A stretch of DNA of 64,000 nucleotides from Tretioscincus oriximinensis (lineage: Eukaryota > Chordata > Lepidosauria > Squamata > Gymnophthalmidae), in NCBI GenBank assembly GCA_022410635.1, contig JAJVDF010000234.1, positions 1,450,263 to 1,514,262 on the forward strand, read 5' to 3'. Both the position numbers and the translations under genes were made by a program. Shown one piece after another: positions 21,177 through 32,422 of the stretch. Positions within the stretch are counted from its first letter, which is position 1. Each line of letters starts with the position of its first letter. The notes under the pieces were generated by a model, which worked only from the letters and a program-made list of their open reading frames with translations, did not search any database and was not told where the DNA came from.

Positions 21177-21296
21177 TACTACCGGAGTTAACATCTGATT
21201 TCTTGCTTTATTACTGGACTTAGCTTTTGAAAAACAGTTTCGTTGAAGGATGTTTAATCTTTGTTATTCTTGGATTGAAGCTCTACATCACTAACA
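21177..21296 (+). repeat. 3' LTR, right part
   Basis: Continues the LTR from TACTACCGGAGTTAAC to CTAACA (21,296), followed by the CCCTG target duplication. Positions 21,232-21,255 are inverted relative to the 5' LTR, which removes the AATAAA signal. Confidence 0.9.
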
Positions 21297-21402
21297 CCCT
21301 GGAGAACAGAGCAGGATCTTGGGAATGGGCAACGGAGGCTTAAACCCAGGGTGCTCAGCGGATGGCTGTTTATTGCCAGCCATTTAAATTTAAATTTCTC
21401 CC

Positions 21403-21564
21403 AGTCACTTCTGTCATGTCACTTCTGGAATGGCCCTGACTGAAGTGACACCACAAGTGATGTCACTTTTGGAATCTGCTTCCAGGAATGGCAGCTGGAG
21501 TAACATCACTTCCTGTCCCAAACCAGAAGTGACATCATTTCCTATCCCACCTGGAAGTGTTCCG
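21403..21564. repeat. Array of TGACATCACTTCC-like motifs
   Basis: Short related words in both orientations: GTCACTTCTGGAATGG, AAGTGACACCACAAGTGATG, GTCACTTTTGGAAT, AACATCACTTCCTGTCC, AGAAGTGACATCATTTCC and GGAAGTGTTCCGGG. They mix CRE-like TGACRTCA and ETS-like GGAAGT cores at irregular spacing. Confidence 0.6.
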
Positions 21565-21565
21565 G

Positions 21566-23640
21566 GTGCATGTGTGTGTAAAAAAAAAATGCAGCCCAGG
21601 GGCGTCATATACCTCAAATCTGGCCCGGGGTGGAGGCATCATTAGAAACCTACTAATCTAGTAGGAGAACCTTATATGGAAGTATCTATGATGGAGCTAG
21701 AGAATAAAAAAAAAGAAGATGGGAAAAAAGTCACTGAATTATTTTCTCACTTCCTTAGGAAATTGGTGTTAGTATCTCTATATGTATGTGTGTGTAATTA
21801 TCCACAGGCTAAAAAATACCAGGTGTTAGGTATTTTCTTTATTCTGCACTTATCCCAAGTACTTGGCCCCAATTCAAGTCCATCTCTCATTTTGCAAGAG
21901 GGGTAGAAGTTGGACCAACACACCCCAAGAAGGGTAGCTGGGTGACTTCAAGCCATTTATAGTAAAAGTTGCAAGATAAATGTGTAGAAAACTCTGTCCT
22001 GTTTGCACACATTGTCCAGTAAGAAAGATTACTGAATCCAGCTGAAANGTATTCTTAGTCAGGTGATTACTGTGGGCAGAAGCCAACTTGCAACTGAGTA
22101 CAGAAGTTCACTTCCTTGAAAGACTTTTCTCTTGCGTTTGCAAAAGAAATAAGATATGTAAGTCTGAGGCACACACTGAGGTAATTTGGAACTTAGCACA
22201 ACTNCTGTTTTTACTACTTTGTGTGAAGGGGGGCAAAGTTGCATAAATCCATAGTCTACTATTTTGCTTAGAGGTTATGATCATGGTGAAGGGAAGGCCC
22301 ATGAATTTAAGGATACATTACAACTGTAGTTGTTCGGGTGTTTCTGGATTATATTACCAATTATGCCATGTTAGTTAAAAGAAACTGAAGTCCAAGGATA
22401 CTATGTTCAGAGCTGAAAGTGGGAAAAACTGGCTTGCCTCTCTTCAGCAATAGTCTTTGTAGAAATGAGAACTCAGACACTTGGTTAAAAAAAACCCCAA
22501 AAATCAGCTTTGACGGGTCTGCGAGAAGATAGTGGTGGACTCATGCAAGAATACAAGGAATATTAAATGGATCAGAGATGAACTAAACACTTACCCTTGT
22601 GTCCATAAACATATTGCAAATTTCTGGAGTCACTTTCTGTATCTTCTGAAATAAAGATGAGAAGAAATTCCAAGACAAGAAATGTTCTGCCTGGCTTTGA
22701 TGTTATTGGAATGGTAGAATGGAGTGCNTGTAAACATCTTCAATCCAAATATTGGATGGGATCCAGTTCATTGGTCTTCTTTTACCATACTTTACATTAG
22801 AGTTAATACTGACAATATCAAAACAAATTTATGAAAATTCCTTGGGAAAAATATTTTATTTGATATATCCTCTCCATCTCTATTACTCCTTCCATAGAAT
22901 GCAAATCTTGCCGAATAAATCTTGGAAACCTGCACAAAGTTTCTATTTTCTTTCTAAAGGAAAATCACCCAAACTCTATCAACTTGTAAAAGTAACAAAG
23001 GTTGACAAGTCTATTTTCTTTCATGAATCTATGGAAAATATATCTATAAAATCATGAGATAGAAATTAAAATATGTTTCTACTGTATTATATTTAAGCAA
23101 CCAGCTTTGCAGTTAAGAAAATTATCTTATAANGAAAAAGAGTCCCCCCCCCCTTCTGCTTCTTTTTTAAGAGGAATCAGATTATATGTGTGCTTGTTCA
23201 TCCATAACCAATCTCATNACCATTACATTTAAGCAGGCTCCTAATCTCTGAGGTCACATCCAAAGTCCAGCAGCCATAATCATACTGGAACCAAATGAGA
23301 CAGCTCTAGATAGCTGGCACTGGTTGATCTCATTATTTGTCTGTGCCGCTTAACTGTGTGCAATATTGTTGTTTTTTAAGTCAGTTGCTTCTCATTACCA
23401 GTTTTTTTAAAATGTCAGGGTGCTTTCTAAATACAAAGCCTCAAAATACAAACAGGATTAAAAAATGACAGTGGTATTATTTTATTTAGTGCGAGAAGCA
23501 TAAAACAGGTTAAATTAAGTAAGAAGTATTCAGAGTGTCAGATTTCATGAACCATCCCCTACTTTATTGCAGTATTGAAATGCTGCCCAGTACCAGAAAA
23601 CGGGACATGCCTTTTGCACCCCTTTCTGTTCCAGGCAGGC
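21566..23640. other. Anonymous sequence
   Basis: No element recognised. A C8-10 run is at 23,145-23,153. Confidence 0.4.
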
Positions 23641-23643
23641 TTT

Positions 23644-23834
23644 GATTGATGATGATGATGAAAGGAAGGAAGGAAGGAGAAGAAAAAGAAAAAGAAAAAG
23701 AAAAAGAAAAAGAAAAAGAAAAAGAAAAAGAAAAAGAAAAAGAAAAAGAAGAAGAAGAAGAAGAAGAAGAAGAAGAAGAAGAAGAAGAAGAAGAAGAAGA
23801 AGAAGAAGAAGAAGAAGAAGAAGAAGAAGAAGAA
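23644..23834 (+). repeat. Compound purine microsatellite
   Basis: (GAT)n, then (GGAA)n, then hexameric (GAAAAA)n from about 23,683 to 23,747, then about 29 units of GAA to 23,834. Nearly 190 bp of one-strand purines. Confidence 0.95.
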
Positions 23835-24295
23835 TGTTGTTTAATAGAACCCAACAGAACCAAGTAGGGTTCAGTCCAAAATAGCAGAGCTTGCAGGGAA
23901 CCAGAACTCAAATAGACCATCAGGCAACTTCTTCTTCTCTTGCAGAATAATTGTAAGTCCACACAAAAGTAACTCTTTCCATGAGGAAGGCAGAAAACTT
24001 TATTTACAATATTCACAGTTTGCAATAGAGAAAATAACAAAGCATTTGTGACACTCAAGTAAAATCAGTGTCTCAGCTCACAGAAAAGAATTCATCTGCT
24101 CTCATGCTCTGCTCAGTGGAAGACTACATAAAACGAAAGTAGAGTTTTTGTTATGAAAACACACTATCTGGAATGTCCAACATGAGCAGAAAAACAAGGT
24201 CGTAGAGACATAAAAAGTAAACTTAGTGATAAGATGAATGGCCACCTGGACTTAGATGCAGTTAATATTCTGACTGAAAATTTTATTTACCCAAC

Positions 24296-24650
24296 AAAGA
24301 AGAAGAAGAAGAGGAAGAGGAAGAGGAAGAAGAAGAAGAAGAAGAAGAAGAAGAACTGTATTCTTATACCATGCTTTTCTCACCTTTCAAAGGGACTCAA
24401 AGCAGCTTAAAAGCGTATTTTGCCCGAAGGCTTACATTCAATCTTCCCCACCAGGCTGTGGTGATTTCCATTTATCTGCTTGCTGCCAGTTGCAATTTCT
24501 TGCAATTCTTGCTTTTGTATAGTTGGGTTGGCTAGAGCTACAGGCTAGGAGTAGGNGCTTATCCCTACCACGTCTGACACAGGGCTTCAAAACCCCATTT
24601 CCCAGCTGAGAGACCATTTCATTAGCAACTGAGTCATTCATGCCTGCTAT
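24296..24650 (-). mobile_element. tRNA-derived SINE, copy 2
   Basis: Minus-strand copy with a GAA/GGA-rich tail (24,296-24,356). Its 3' body end is the complement of TTCTTATACCATGCTTTTCT, and the tRNA-like head is the complement of the text up to CATTCATGCCTGC at 24,647. The body matches copies at 32.4 and 51.4 kb closely. Confidence 0.87.
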
Positions 24651-27600
24651 CAATTCCTATTCATAGGCCTTGCTATCAAGGATAAAAATGTGAAATGTCA
24701 TCTAAAAATTTAAAATATATTTAAAAACTAGATCCAGCGTACACTTGTCCTTCCAGTTCAGTGTTACAGCATGAAAAAGATAATGAAATAGCACTGAAAT
24801 GCTGATTGTAATCCTGATTTTGATCTCCATAAACTATATTTTGATCTGTAGTTTGATGGACTAAAATGTAGTTTGAAAAGTTCAAAGCCATGCCTTCAAC
24901 CAGTCTTTCTCTCCCTTTACATACTACTTCTGTTTTGTGAGTCACTGCTGCTTCGGATATTGTTAGATTACCACTCCTATGAGCTCTTGCCAGCACAGTC
25001 AATTACAAGAATCAAGAGGTGTAATAATGCAAGAAAATGTGAAGAGTTTCATATGAGACATCCCTAATCAAATTCCTTGACGGATATATATATATAAATT
25101 GAGATCCTACATAATCCAGGTTTAAATTCATTACTTAAGAAAGTTAATCAACTGATTTTCTGCTAGAGTGTTTGACCTTTAAAGAAATGTAAAAGGACAC
25201 AGCCATACAAAAATCCATACACATCCATCGACATCAGACACTGGCATTCAGCTTAGTGAGCAACGTGCAACTACACAGCATGCTACATGGAAGCCATATC
25301 TGCTCTGGTGGCCAAAGTACTGAATCCCCTAGAAGTCATCCCAATTTCATAGCAATTTATCACAGTAAAACCTATCAGCCAGGTATCCAGATTGGGAGAG
25401 ATAATTAATGATAGCTCTAGAAAAACACAGCTGTTTTTCTACTGGTCTTCAGTTGTTCCTAAATGCTGGAGCATGGACATTCACATTTGGCATTCACATT
25501 CAAGGCAAGCTGGGTACTGGGCCAACAGCTGAAGAAAGGTGAAGAGAAAAACTGAACCAAAAGGAAGCTACACTAAAAGTTAGCTTATTCTTTACATTTT
25601 TTACATTGAAGCTTTCCTTCCTAAATTTAGAGGATCAAGCAATATTATTGATGCTATTAAACTCTGCATTTGATCAAGAAGTGTTTTAAGTACTAGTTAT
25701 TGGACATTTGAAAATGTTATTCACCAACTCACCAGCCACTTGTGCTTAGGATAAAAAAAATGAAATTCATCTAAAAATGACATTTCAAAAATAAAATTGC
25801 TTGCAAAAACTGCATGCAAATGGAACGGGAAGAACAAAGTTCCTATGACTAGTGTGCAGAGCTTTTCTGTAGATATAGGAATGTTTCTGAGTTTTCTTTT
25901 TCATACTGTAATGTCTAAGGATTTACTTTCTTGCAAATCCATATTTTTTATCAAATTTTCTTATTTATGTGGGCAACACCTTAGTGAAGCTTACCTGAAG
26001 TCATATGATGCTGGAAGTGGCCACAACATGAACATTTACAGTACATGTGCAGTCACTCTGACATCAGTGGCACACTTCTAGTAAAGGTGCTTGTAAGAGG
26101 TATTTGAAAATAATGAATCTAGGTTGGAAGTTACTATTTTGGCTGCCTGATATCAATTAGATGTTCTGAAAGTCAGCAACAACATATAACTTTCCTAGCC
26201 ATCCTGATAATATGTGGGTTAACATAACACATTAAATAGGATTTCATGGATTGGAGTAACTTTACCTTCATATTATGTCCTGAGCTAATGGCCCTTTCTG
26301 CACTGCATTATATTTTGTATTATATCTTGGCACATGGACTTGATATATTGGTACAGGTAGGTTTCCATTCCCAAAGCAGGCATGATAATGAGGTGGCTTC
26401 CACATCCTGTACAGCCAACTCCTAGAAATGGGAAGGAAAGAGTGTCCTTTGAGGCTCAGATGGAATCTTTTCATTCAAAAGAGGGTGAATCATCCAATCA
26501 CTTTTTGGCTAACATTAGCTGCATGGGGACATAATGGAGGNCTTTAGACAGAGGGTTGCAGGACGAAATGACTGAGACTCTTGCAATTGTCAAAATAGCA
26601 TCTGCTGGGCACGTTTAAAATAGCCTTTGGAAGGCTTTTTATAGGTGGATGTCATTTAGGATGATTTACCGTCTGTACCTGAATGTTGATCAACTCTTGG
26701 TTTTCTGCAGAAAGGGCTTCAGAGGGGCCTCAGTGCTAACAAATTAAAGAGGCAGGTATCAGTATCAACACTTTAAGTCAATATCCAAAGTGTCTGATGG
26801 TTCATACATTCCCCTGCATGAACAGGGGCAAATCTCAAATGCCCTGAGTAACCCATAGATTTCTACCCTGAGACCTGCACTTGATTCTCCCACTGTTTGC
26901 TGGTCCTTTCTTTGAGTCTATTAGAGAGATTTCCCTATTTTGGGCAGTAACTAATTATTATTATTATTATGGTAGCCATTACATCCATATGAAAAAAATC
27001 AAATATTTTGGAACCACTCCATCAATTTGCACCTGAGTCAGTAGTCCTGCATTTGAATCCAATCTTTTGCCCAAAATCTGATAGGGCCAAAGAAATTCAT
27101 CTGCGTAATATTTGTCCAAATCCTAAGCAGAAACTGGAAAGAAAGTGGCATACGCTGGGTGAAAGAAGTGTTTTATGAGTTTATTAGGCAGGTCTAAGCT
27201 TTTCAGGAAGTCTTTAGCTTTATTTGTAACTTTTCAGGGTATCAGGTTAAAAGCCTCTAAAAAGTAATAGCTTATTAGTTAAAAGATTGCATTCTACAGG
27301 TTTTTAAACTNAAAGGGGAAGCTTGCCCAGGTAAATACTGTTCATCACCATTGATGTTTATAAGGTACCATTATTTGGATATATACAGATCAGCTAAAGC
27401 AGTCTTTGAAAACTGGGTATTGCAGCAAATGGTGCCAGTCTTGCTATGCTGATAGGTAATGAGTTTTGGAACATACATCAAGGTCCTTTTGGGACAGGAA
27501 CCAGCAGAATCATGCCCTTCCCTTGTAATGAATTTACTTTGATCACCTTCACACAACCTAGCTTCTTCTCATGGTATTCTGGTAATCCTGTTAAGGATCT

Positions 27601-29860
27601 GTATGCATAGGAAGGCTTCTTGCCTCCATGGCTGCAGGCATGGGAATTTTGCAAAGGATCAGAGCAAATATTCCAGAGCAAAGGACTTTTTTCCTGGGTG
27701 CATTGGGAGATCTCCATTAACACNTGGAGCAGAGTCAAAATGATGATACTGCCATCACTGCCACCTAGTGTGCCCACAGCCTTAGTCTTTCAGAGTTCCG
27801 TACAGGGAAGTACAGTGTCCTTTCTTAGGAGCAAGCTCTTTGGCTCCTTGAGACACATAACATTTTTTGATAAATAAAATGTGATGGGTGAGAAATAATA
27901 ATTCCAACAAGAAACTGGCATGAATCCAACACATAAGAGAGTTATTTAAATAAAAGGCTGATGGTGATAAAAATCTATTTTAAACACATAAAATGTCATA
28001 TGAATAGTAACGGCATGCAGTTTGACTCAAGAATGCTTGATCAGTTAGATACTTGTGAGTTTTAAAAACCTGAAAACATATTTTTAAGAAACAGTGGAAA
28101 TTGGATCCAAATTAATTGTAGTCTTTCTGCATATTTAATTGCATTTGAACCAAGTGATGAATTTGCTAAATGTTATAGACTGATTCTTTACTGGCTGATA
28201 CACTGGATCAGCAAATCTACCAGAAGTCTTCTTTCTGCATGATATGAAGTTGTTTGACGACACCAGCGTGTAGAAAAGAGGTTACTAGTATTCTTCCTTA
28301 TCCTGTAGAGCAGTCAATACGGAATCACCCATAGAAGAGGAAAGAAACATGTCCAATTTCTTATATTACAAGAAATATTGTACTTTGCATTTCAAGAATT
28401 TGGTGGCAGGTGCGTTTTTGAGCATTTACTGTTGCTTGAGCAGGTTTTGAAATAATCAATAAGGATTCATGAAGAGGTGGAACCAAACTCATCATCTGCT
28501 AGTATGTGCATGCACTCTCATTAATATTAGTGACTCTCACACAGAGGAAATAGTATCCATCTATTTTTCAAGTATTTCTTTTGTCACAATCTCTATCAAT
28601 AACTCATGATATATAAAAATCATCAGTTGAAACATTCTCATTTATGACAGATACCCAGCTGTATCTTACTTTCAAAATGTAATTCAAAATTCAATCAATC
28701 TGTACTGGTTCATAAGGATTTGATGAAGTTTAACTTACAACAAAAGAAAAGAAGAACCAAACTTAAACATGGTCTATGGATATTCAGAGATTTGTGAAAA
28801 GTGAAGATAGGAGAGTTTAATAGAAAGAGGCATTCATGCAATAAATGAAGATGTTAGGACAACCTAGCTTCCTCTGAAGTTATTATTCACCTCAGTGATT
28901 TCTTCATCTCAGATCAATGGAGACACCCTCAGACTGAACAGCATTTAAGTATTATAGATAAAATCCATGTATAAGTTTTCACAAAATTTCCATGTCCATC
29001 CCACTCACTTCCCATCATACTCCAGTGGGACCTTCAGATACCTAATAAAGTGTGANCAACAGGCTGTTTCTTGAAAAGGTCATTGGATTCATTGCATTGG
29101 AAGTTCTGTCAGAAAACCCTTCGAGCAGGTCATTCAGAATGCCCAAAGATTGCCTATCACTCCTTGCATGGATGCGTAGGTTTTTAAATGGGAACAGTTT
29201 ATCTTCTAAATTGCATTTAATGGTCTTAACTCAGAGTAGATAACAATAATTCACAGAATTTATCTGGATTATCTGACTGACCTTTCCCTCTTGTTGCTGT
29301 GTAAGACTTGCTTTCAACACACCACCAGACGTCATTGCTCCAAAACTTTTGCAACCATTTGGAAATTTCTTGATTGGGTTCTGCTTTCTTTGTGTTACAT
29401 GCATATGGTACTTTTAATCATTTGCAAGTCGTGCAGTAATATGTTCCTATATGAAGTTGTGCTACTTATTATAACAATTTAACTTAACAAAGTTAAAAGA
29501 ACTCAAAAGAAACTGATTCAAAAGACATACAAATTTAAATTTAAATAATGTATCCAACTTGCTGCTTTACTGTGCCAAAAAGTCTCTTTTCTAGTACTTT
29601 GAATTACCAGATAAAATTGATAATAGCACAAATTCCACATATCTCTAGTTAACATGAAATGCACAAAAACTGTACTGCTGAACAAATTATATACTATTGA
29701 ACAACCTAGAGTTAAAAAGGATGGCAGATTATTTTAAATTAAAGTGAGATCCTCAAGGAAGGAGAAAGAACATCACAAACATAACACACTTCCTCTATGA
29801 ATTATGCGAACCTAGGCAATTTAGGTTCCTAACTTTGGGTAATACTGTGGGCTCTGGCAA
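24651..29860. other. Long stretch without recognisable elements
   Basis: About 5.2 kb of AT-rich sequence in which I recognise no repeat family, tandem array or coding domain, apart from (ATT)n at 26,955-26,970 and short A runs. Open frames here stay below 100 codons and show no domain. It could hold unique non-coding DNA. Confidence 0.45.
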
Positions 29861-29865
29861 AGCCT

Positions 29866-30000
29866 CCCACCCCATCTTTCCCCCCATCACCCTTTCCATC
29901 CTCCCTCCCACTTTCTTCCATCTGCCCCATCCCCCTCCTCCCTCCCCCTCCCCCTCTTCTTCCCCATCCTCTTCTCCTTCCTTCTTTCCTCCCCTTCCTG
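29866..30000 (+). repeat. Polypyrimidine tract, C-rich
   Basis: Nearly pure C/T with several CCCCC and CCCTCC blocks. The complement carries multiple closely spaced G runs around 29,925-29,955 that could fold as a G-quadruplex. Confidence 0.85.
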
Positions 30001-30210
30001 GGGGAATTACTGGTGAAGGGAGTGGGAACCACAATTTAGTCCCACTATTTACACCTCTCTTATGCCTCTCCAGAATGTATCCCATTCTTTGCATTCCCTA
30101 GTAGACTCCTGTGATGTGTTCCACCCTAAAGGAGACTTCTGCCCCTATNGTTTTTATCTCACCTCCAGATAAGAGCCACAGAAGGCTGAAAGTGCATCGT
30201 GGCCTCCATT

Positions 30211-30392
30211 AGGCTGACCAGATTACTCCTTTTTTNGGNGGGNTNGNAANCCNNTTTTNGGGNNNCNNNNNNNNNNNNNNNGNAAAAAAAAAGAATTGAA
30301 AAANNTTTTTTTGAAAAAGAAAATTACTCAGAAAAAACTTGGAGGCACCAAAAATGGGTATTCAACCCCTCCACAAAAGGGATCATCTGGGA
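30211..30392. mobile_element. Snap-back MITE family 2, copy 1 (N-rich)
   Basis: Starts AGGCTGACCAGATTACTCC and ends GGGATCATCTGGGACG. The right arm holds ACTCAGAAAAAACTTGGAGGC, as in the copies at 42.7 and 45.4 kb. Most bases of the left arm and loop (30,236-30,305) are N. Confidence 0.75.
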
Positions 30393-31300
30393 CGAATCTC
30401 AAAATTCCAGAGAAACATATGAGTAAGGCTAATTGGACTACATTATGGCTCCCACCCCTTTTATCAGTGGTTCCCCCACTAATTCCGACATCNCACCAAG
30501 TGTAGGCCAGACACCCACTATTCTTACCCTAATTCACAGACCTCATATTGTGTTTTTAAGAATTTGGGGCAGTGGCAGCAGCAAAGAGAGTGTACAGTCC
30601 AAATTAGACTTAATTACTGATATTTGACCCAGTGTGAGGTAAGTCTTTTCTATACTTGAGTGAATAAATAATTTATTTAAAGTATTTTTCAAATGAAATA
30701 GAAAATAGATTTGCATGGGTCCCTGAAGAATAGTATGTGACCAAACAGATAGGGAAGAAATATTTTAATTATTAATATAAATGCATCCATACATAAGGAA
30801 CAGATATTAATGGCTTAGGCAGGGGAATCAATAAAACAGTCTGAAAGTTAATTATATGAAGTGTGTNGTTACATAAGAGATCTGAAGTACCTTTTAAAAT
30901 AATCACATTATGTCTAGTATATTATGGNTCAAGTGCCCTTGCTCAGTAAAATCCTTTAACTATCACTGCCGTTAAAGGCTTTGAGGAAGTCTTTTAGTCA
31001 AAAATGATCTTCCTACCCCCCAACAAGTTCTATTAATGATTTGATATGACACCTGCTAGTAGATATTATATAATGGAATGCTAGATAATGAAGGCATGAG
31101 ATGCATTTGCTGCCAACTATGTCTATATCAAATAAGATCAAAGACAGGCTGAAAGAACCTGGACTACTGTATATATGAAAAAAGAAAAAGTACATGATTT
31201 CTTAGTGGTTTATGCAAGGGTTGAAGTGTTGAGATTTGGATAATAAAAGATCTTTCTGAACTTTCTGGGTCTTAGCTCTTCCAGAGCTACAGCATTTGTA
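30393..31300. other. Anonymous sequence
   Basis: Nothing recognised. Confidence 0.4.
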
Positions 31301-31309
31301 CTTCTAGTA

Positions 31310-31599
31310 CTTCTGACAAGGATGATGAAGAGGAGGAGAAATAGATAAGTGGGGTAAGGGTAAAGGAAAGAGGAAGGTAAGTGGAAAGGGGTAGGAAGTG
31401 GAGGAAGGTCAGTAAGAAGAGGAGAGGTCATAAGAAGAGGGGAACGAGAAAAATCAGGAAGCTGGTAGAGGCAGACAAGGAGGAGAGGCAGAAAGAATAT
31501 TACGGGAGGGAGGGCAAAAAATGACAAGGAGAAAAAAGTTGGTCATGGGGGGAGAAAGGTGGCAAATAAGATTGGGAGGAAGAGAAGGTGCAAAGGTGT
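31310..31599 (+). repeat. Purine-rich tract
   Basis: Irregular AGGAA/AAGAGG/GGGTAAGG words over about 290 bp, with strong strand bias for purines. It leads directly into the 19-bp minisatellite. Open frames on the complementary strand are low-complexity artefacts. Confidence 0.75.
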
Positions 31600-32232
31600 T
31601 GGGATATATGTCCTCTGTCAGAGTGAATGACCTGGCTCAGGAAGGAAGTGCGCTGTTGAGGAGAATATCCTTTGTGAGGATGAAAGCGCCACATCTGATT
31701 GAAGGTTCCATGCCAGGGTGAATGCTCCTTGTAGGGACAGATGCCCTTTGTTGAGGCAAATGTTCTCTATGGTGGCAAAGTCTCATTGTTTGGACAAATG
31801 CATTATTTCAGGAAGAAAGTGTACTATCAAAAATCTCTTTTTCACAGTGAATGACCTCTTTCAGNGTGAACACTTAGAAAGTTTCCTGCCAGGATGAACA
31901 CCTCCTGTTTTGGTGAAGATTCCCTGTGGGGATGAATGCCCTTTTTCTGGGCAAGCATCACCTTTCAGGTCAAATAGTCAGGCTCAACATTCCCTATCAG
32001 GACATACACTCCTTTTGGGACAAAGAAGTTGATGTGACATCTTCTATTGGGGAATGCCCTGTTGAAGTGAATAATCTTTATTAGGGTGAACGCCCCCCTT
32101 TGGGGTTGGATGCTTCATTGGGATTAACACCACCTGTGAGGGGAAAACCTGCACTGTGGGACCATGTGCTTCCTGTCAGAGTAAATATCATGTGTTGTGT
32201 TGAATGCCCCTACTGGGACAAATGTCCCCATC
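31600..32232 (+). repeat. Degenerate 19-bp minisatellite
   Basis: About 30-33 diverged tandem units, typical form GGGACAGATGCCCTTTGTT (31,734-31,752). Good runs keep the 19-bp phase: GAGGCAAATGTTCTCTATG, GTGGCAAAGTCTCATTGTT and TGGACAAATGCATTATTTC follow one another directly. Conserved core: G-R-(A/G)-x-x-(A)AATG-x-C-C-T. Some units have gained or lost bases. No coding frame persists through it. Confidence 0.8.
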
Positions 32233-32422
32233 ATTTCTCTGTTATTTTACTTCGAGTGAGGTCAACTATAGAAATAATTTTTCTATCCTTAGAANCTCAA
32301 ATTTGCCTAGTGGAAGTTTATTTAGGTACGCAGTTAAGGATTTAATTGCAGTTAAGGTTTTATAAGGTGTATTTGACTGTTCAAAACTCTGCCCCCATCC
32401 CCTTCTACAACTGAGCTATCCG

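Larger units (their letters stand above)
18456..21296 (+). mobile_element. Sushi/Tf1-type Ty3-gypsy LTR retrotransposon
   Basis: Both outer ends are defined. The 5' end is TGTTAG (18,456) and the 3' end is CTAACA (21,291-21,296), a perfect 6-bp terminal inverted repeat. Both are flanked by the same pentamer, CCCTG (18,451-18,455 and 21,297-21,301), a target-site duplication. The order is 5' LTR, very short leader, broken gag remnant, then a junction near 19,665 straight into the 3' LTR. The rest of gag, all of pol and the first ~45 bp of the 3' LTR are missing. A CR1 copy sits inside the 3' LTR. By eye the two LTRs differ at about 20 positions, so the insertion is old. The class comes from the gag motif; without pol the clade is inferred. 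Confidence 0.85.

Noticed and set aside
23835..24053. Possible LTR on the minus strand (TGTCAC start, TAAATAAAG signal, ACAACA end)
   Set aside because: The region before the signal is too short for a U3, there is no target duplication, and the left border is the microsatellite.
23642..24058. Long low-complexity frames (poly-Arg/Lys, poly-Glu, poly-Ser) across the purine microsatellite
   Set aside because: They are translations of GAA and GAAAAA repeats in different frames and strands, not genes.
26289..26720. Facing 12-bp words GCCCTTTCTGCA and TGCAGAAAGGGC, like terminal inverted repeats
   Set aside because: The match does not extend beyond 12 bp, there is no target duplication and no second copy in the window.
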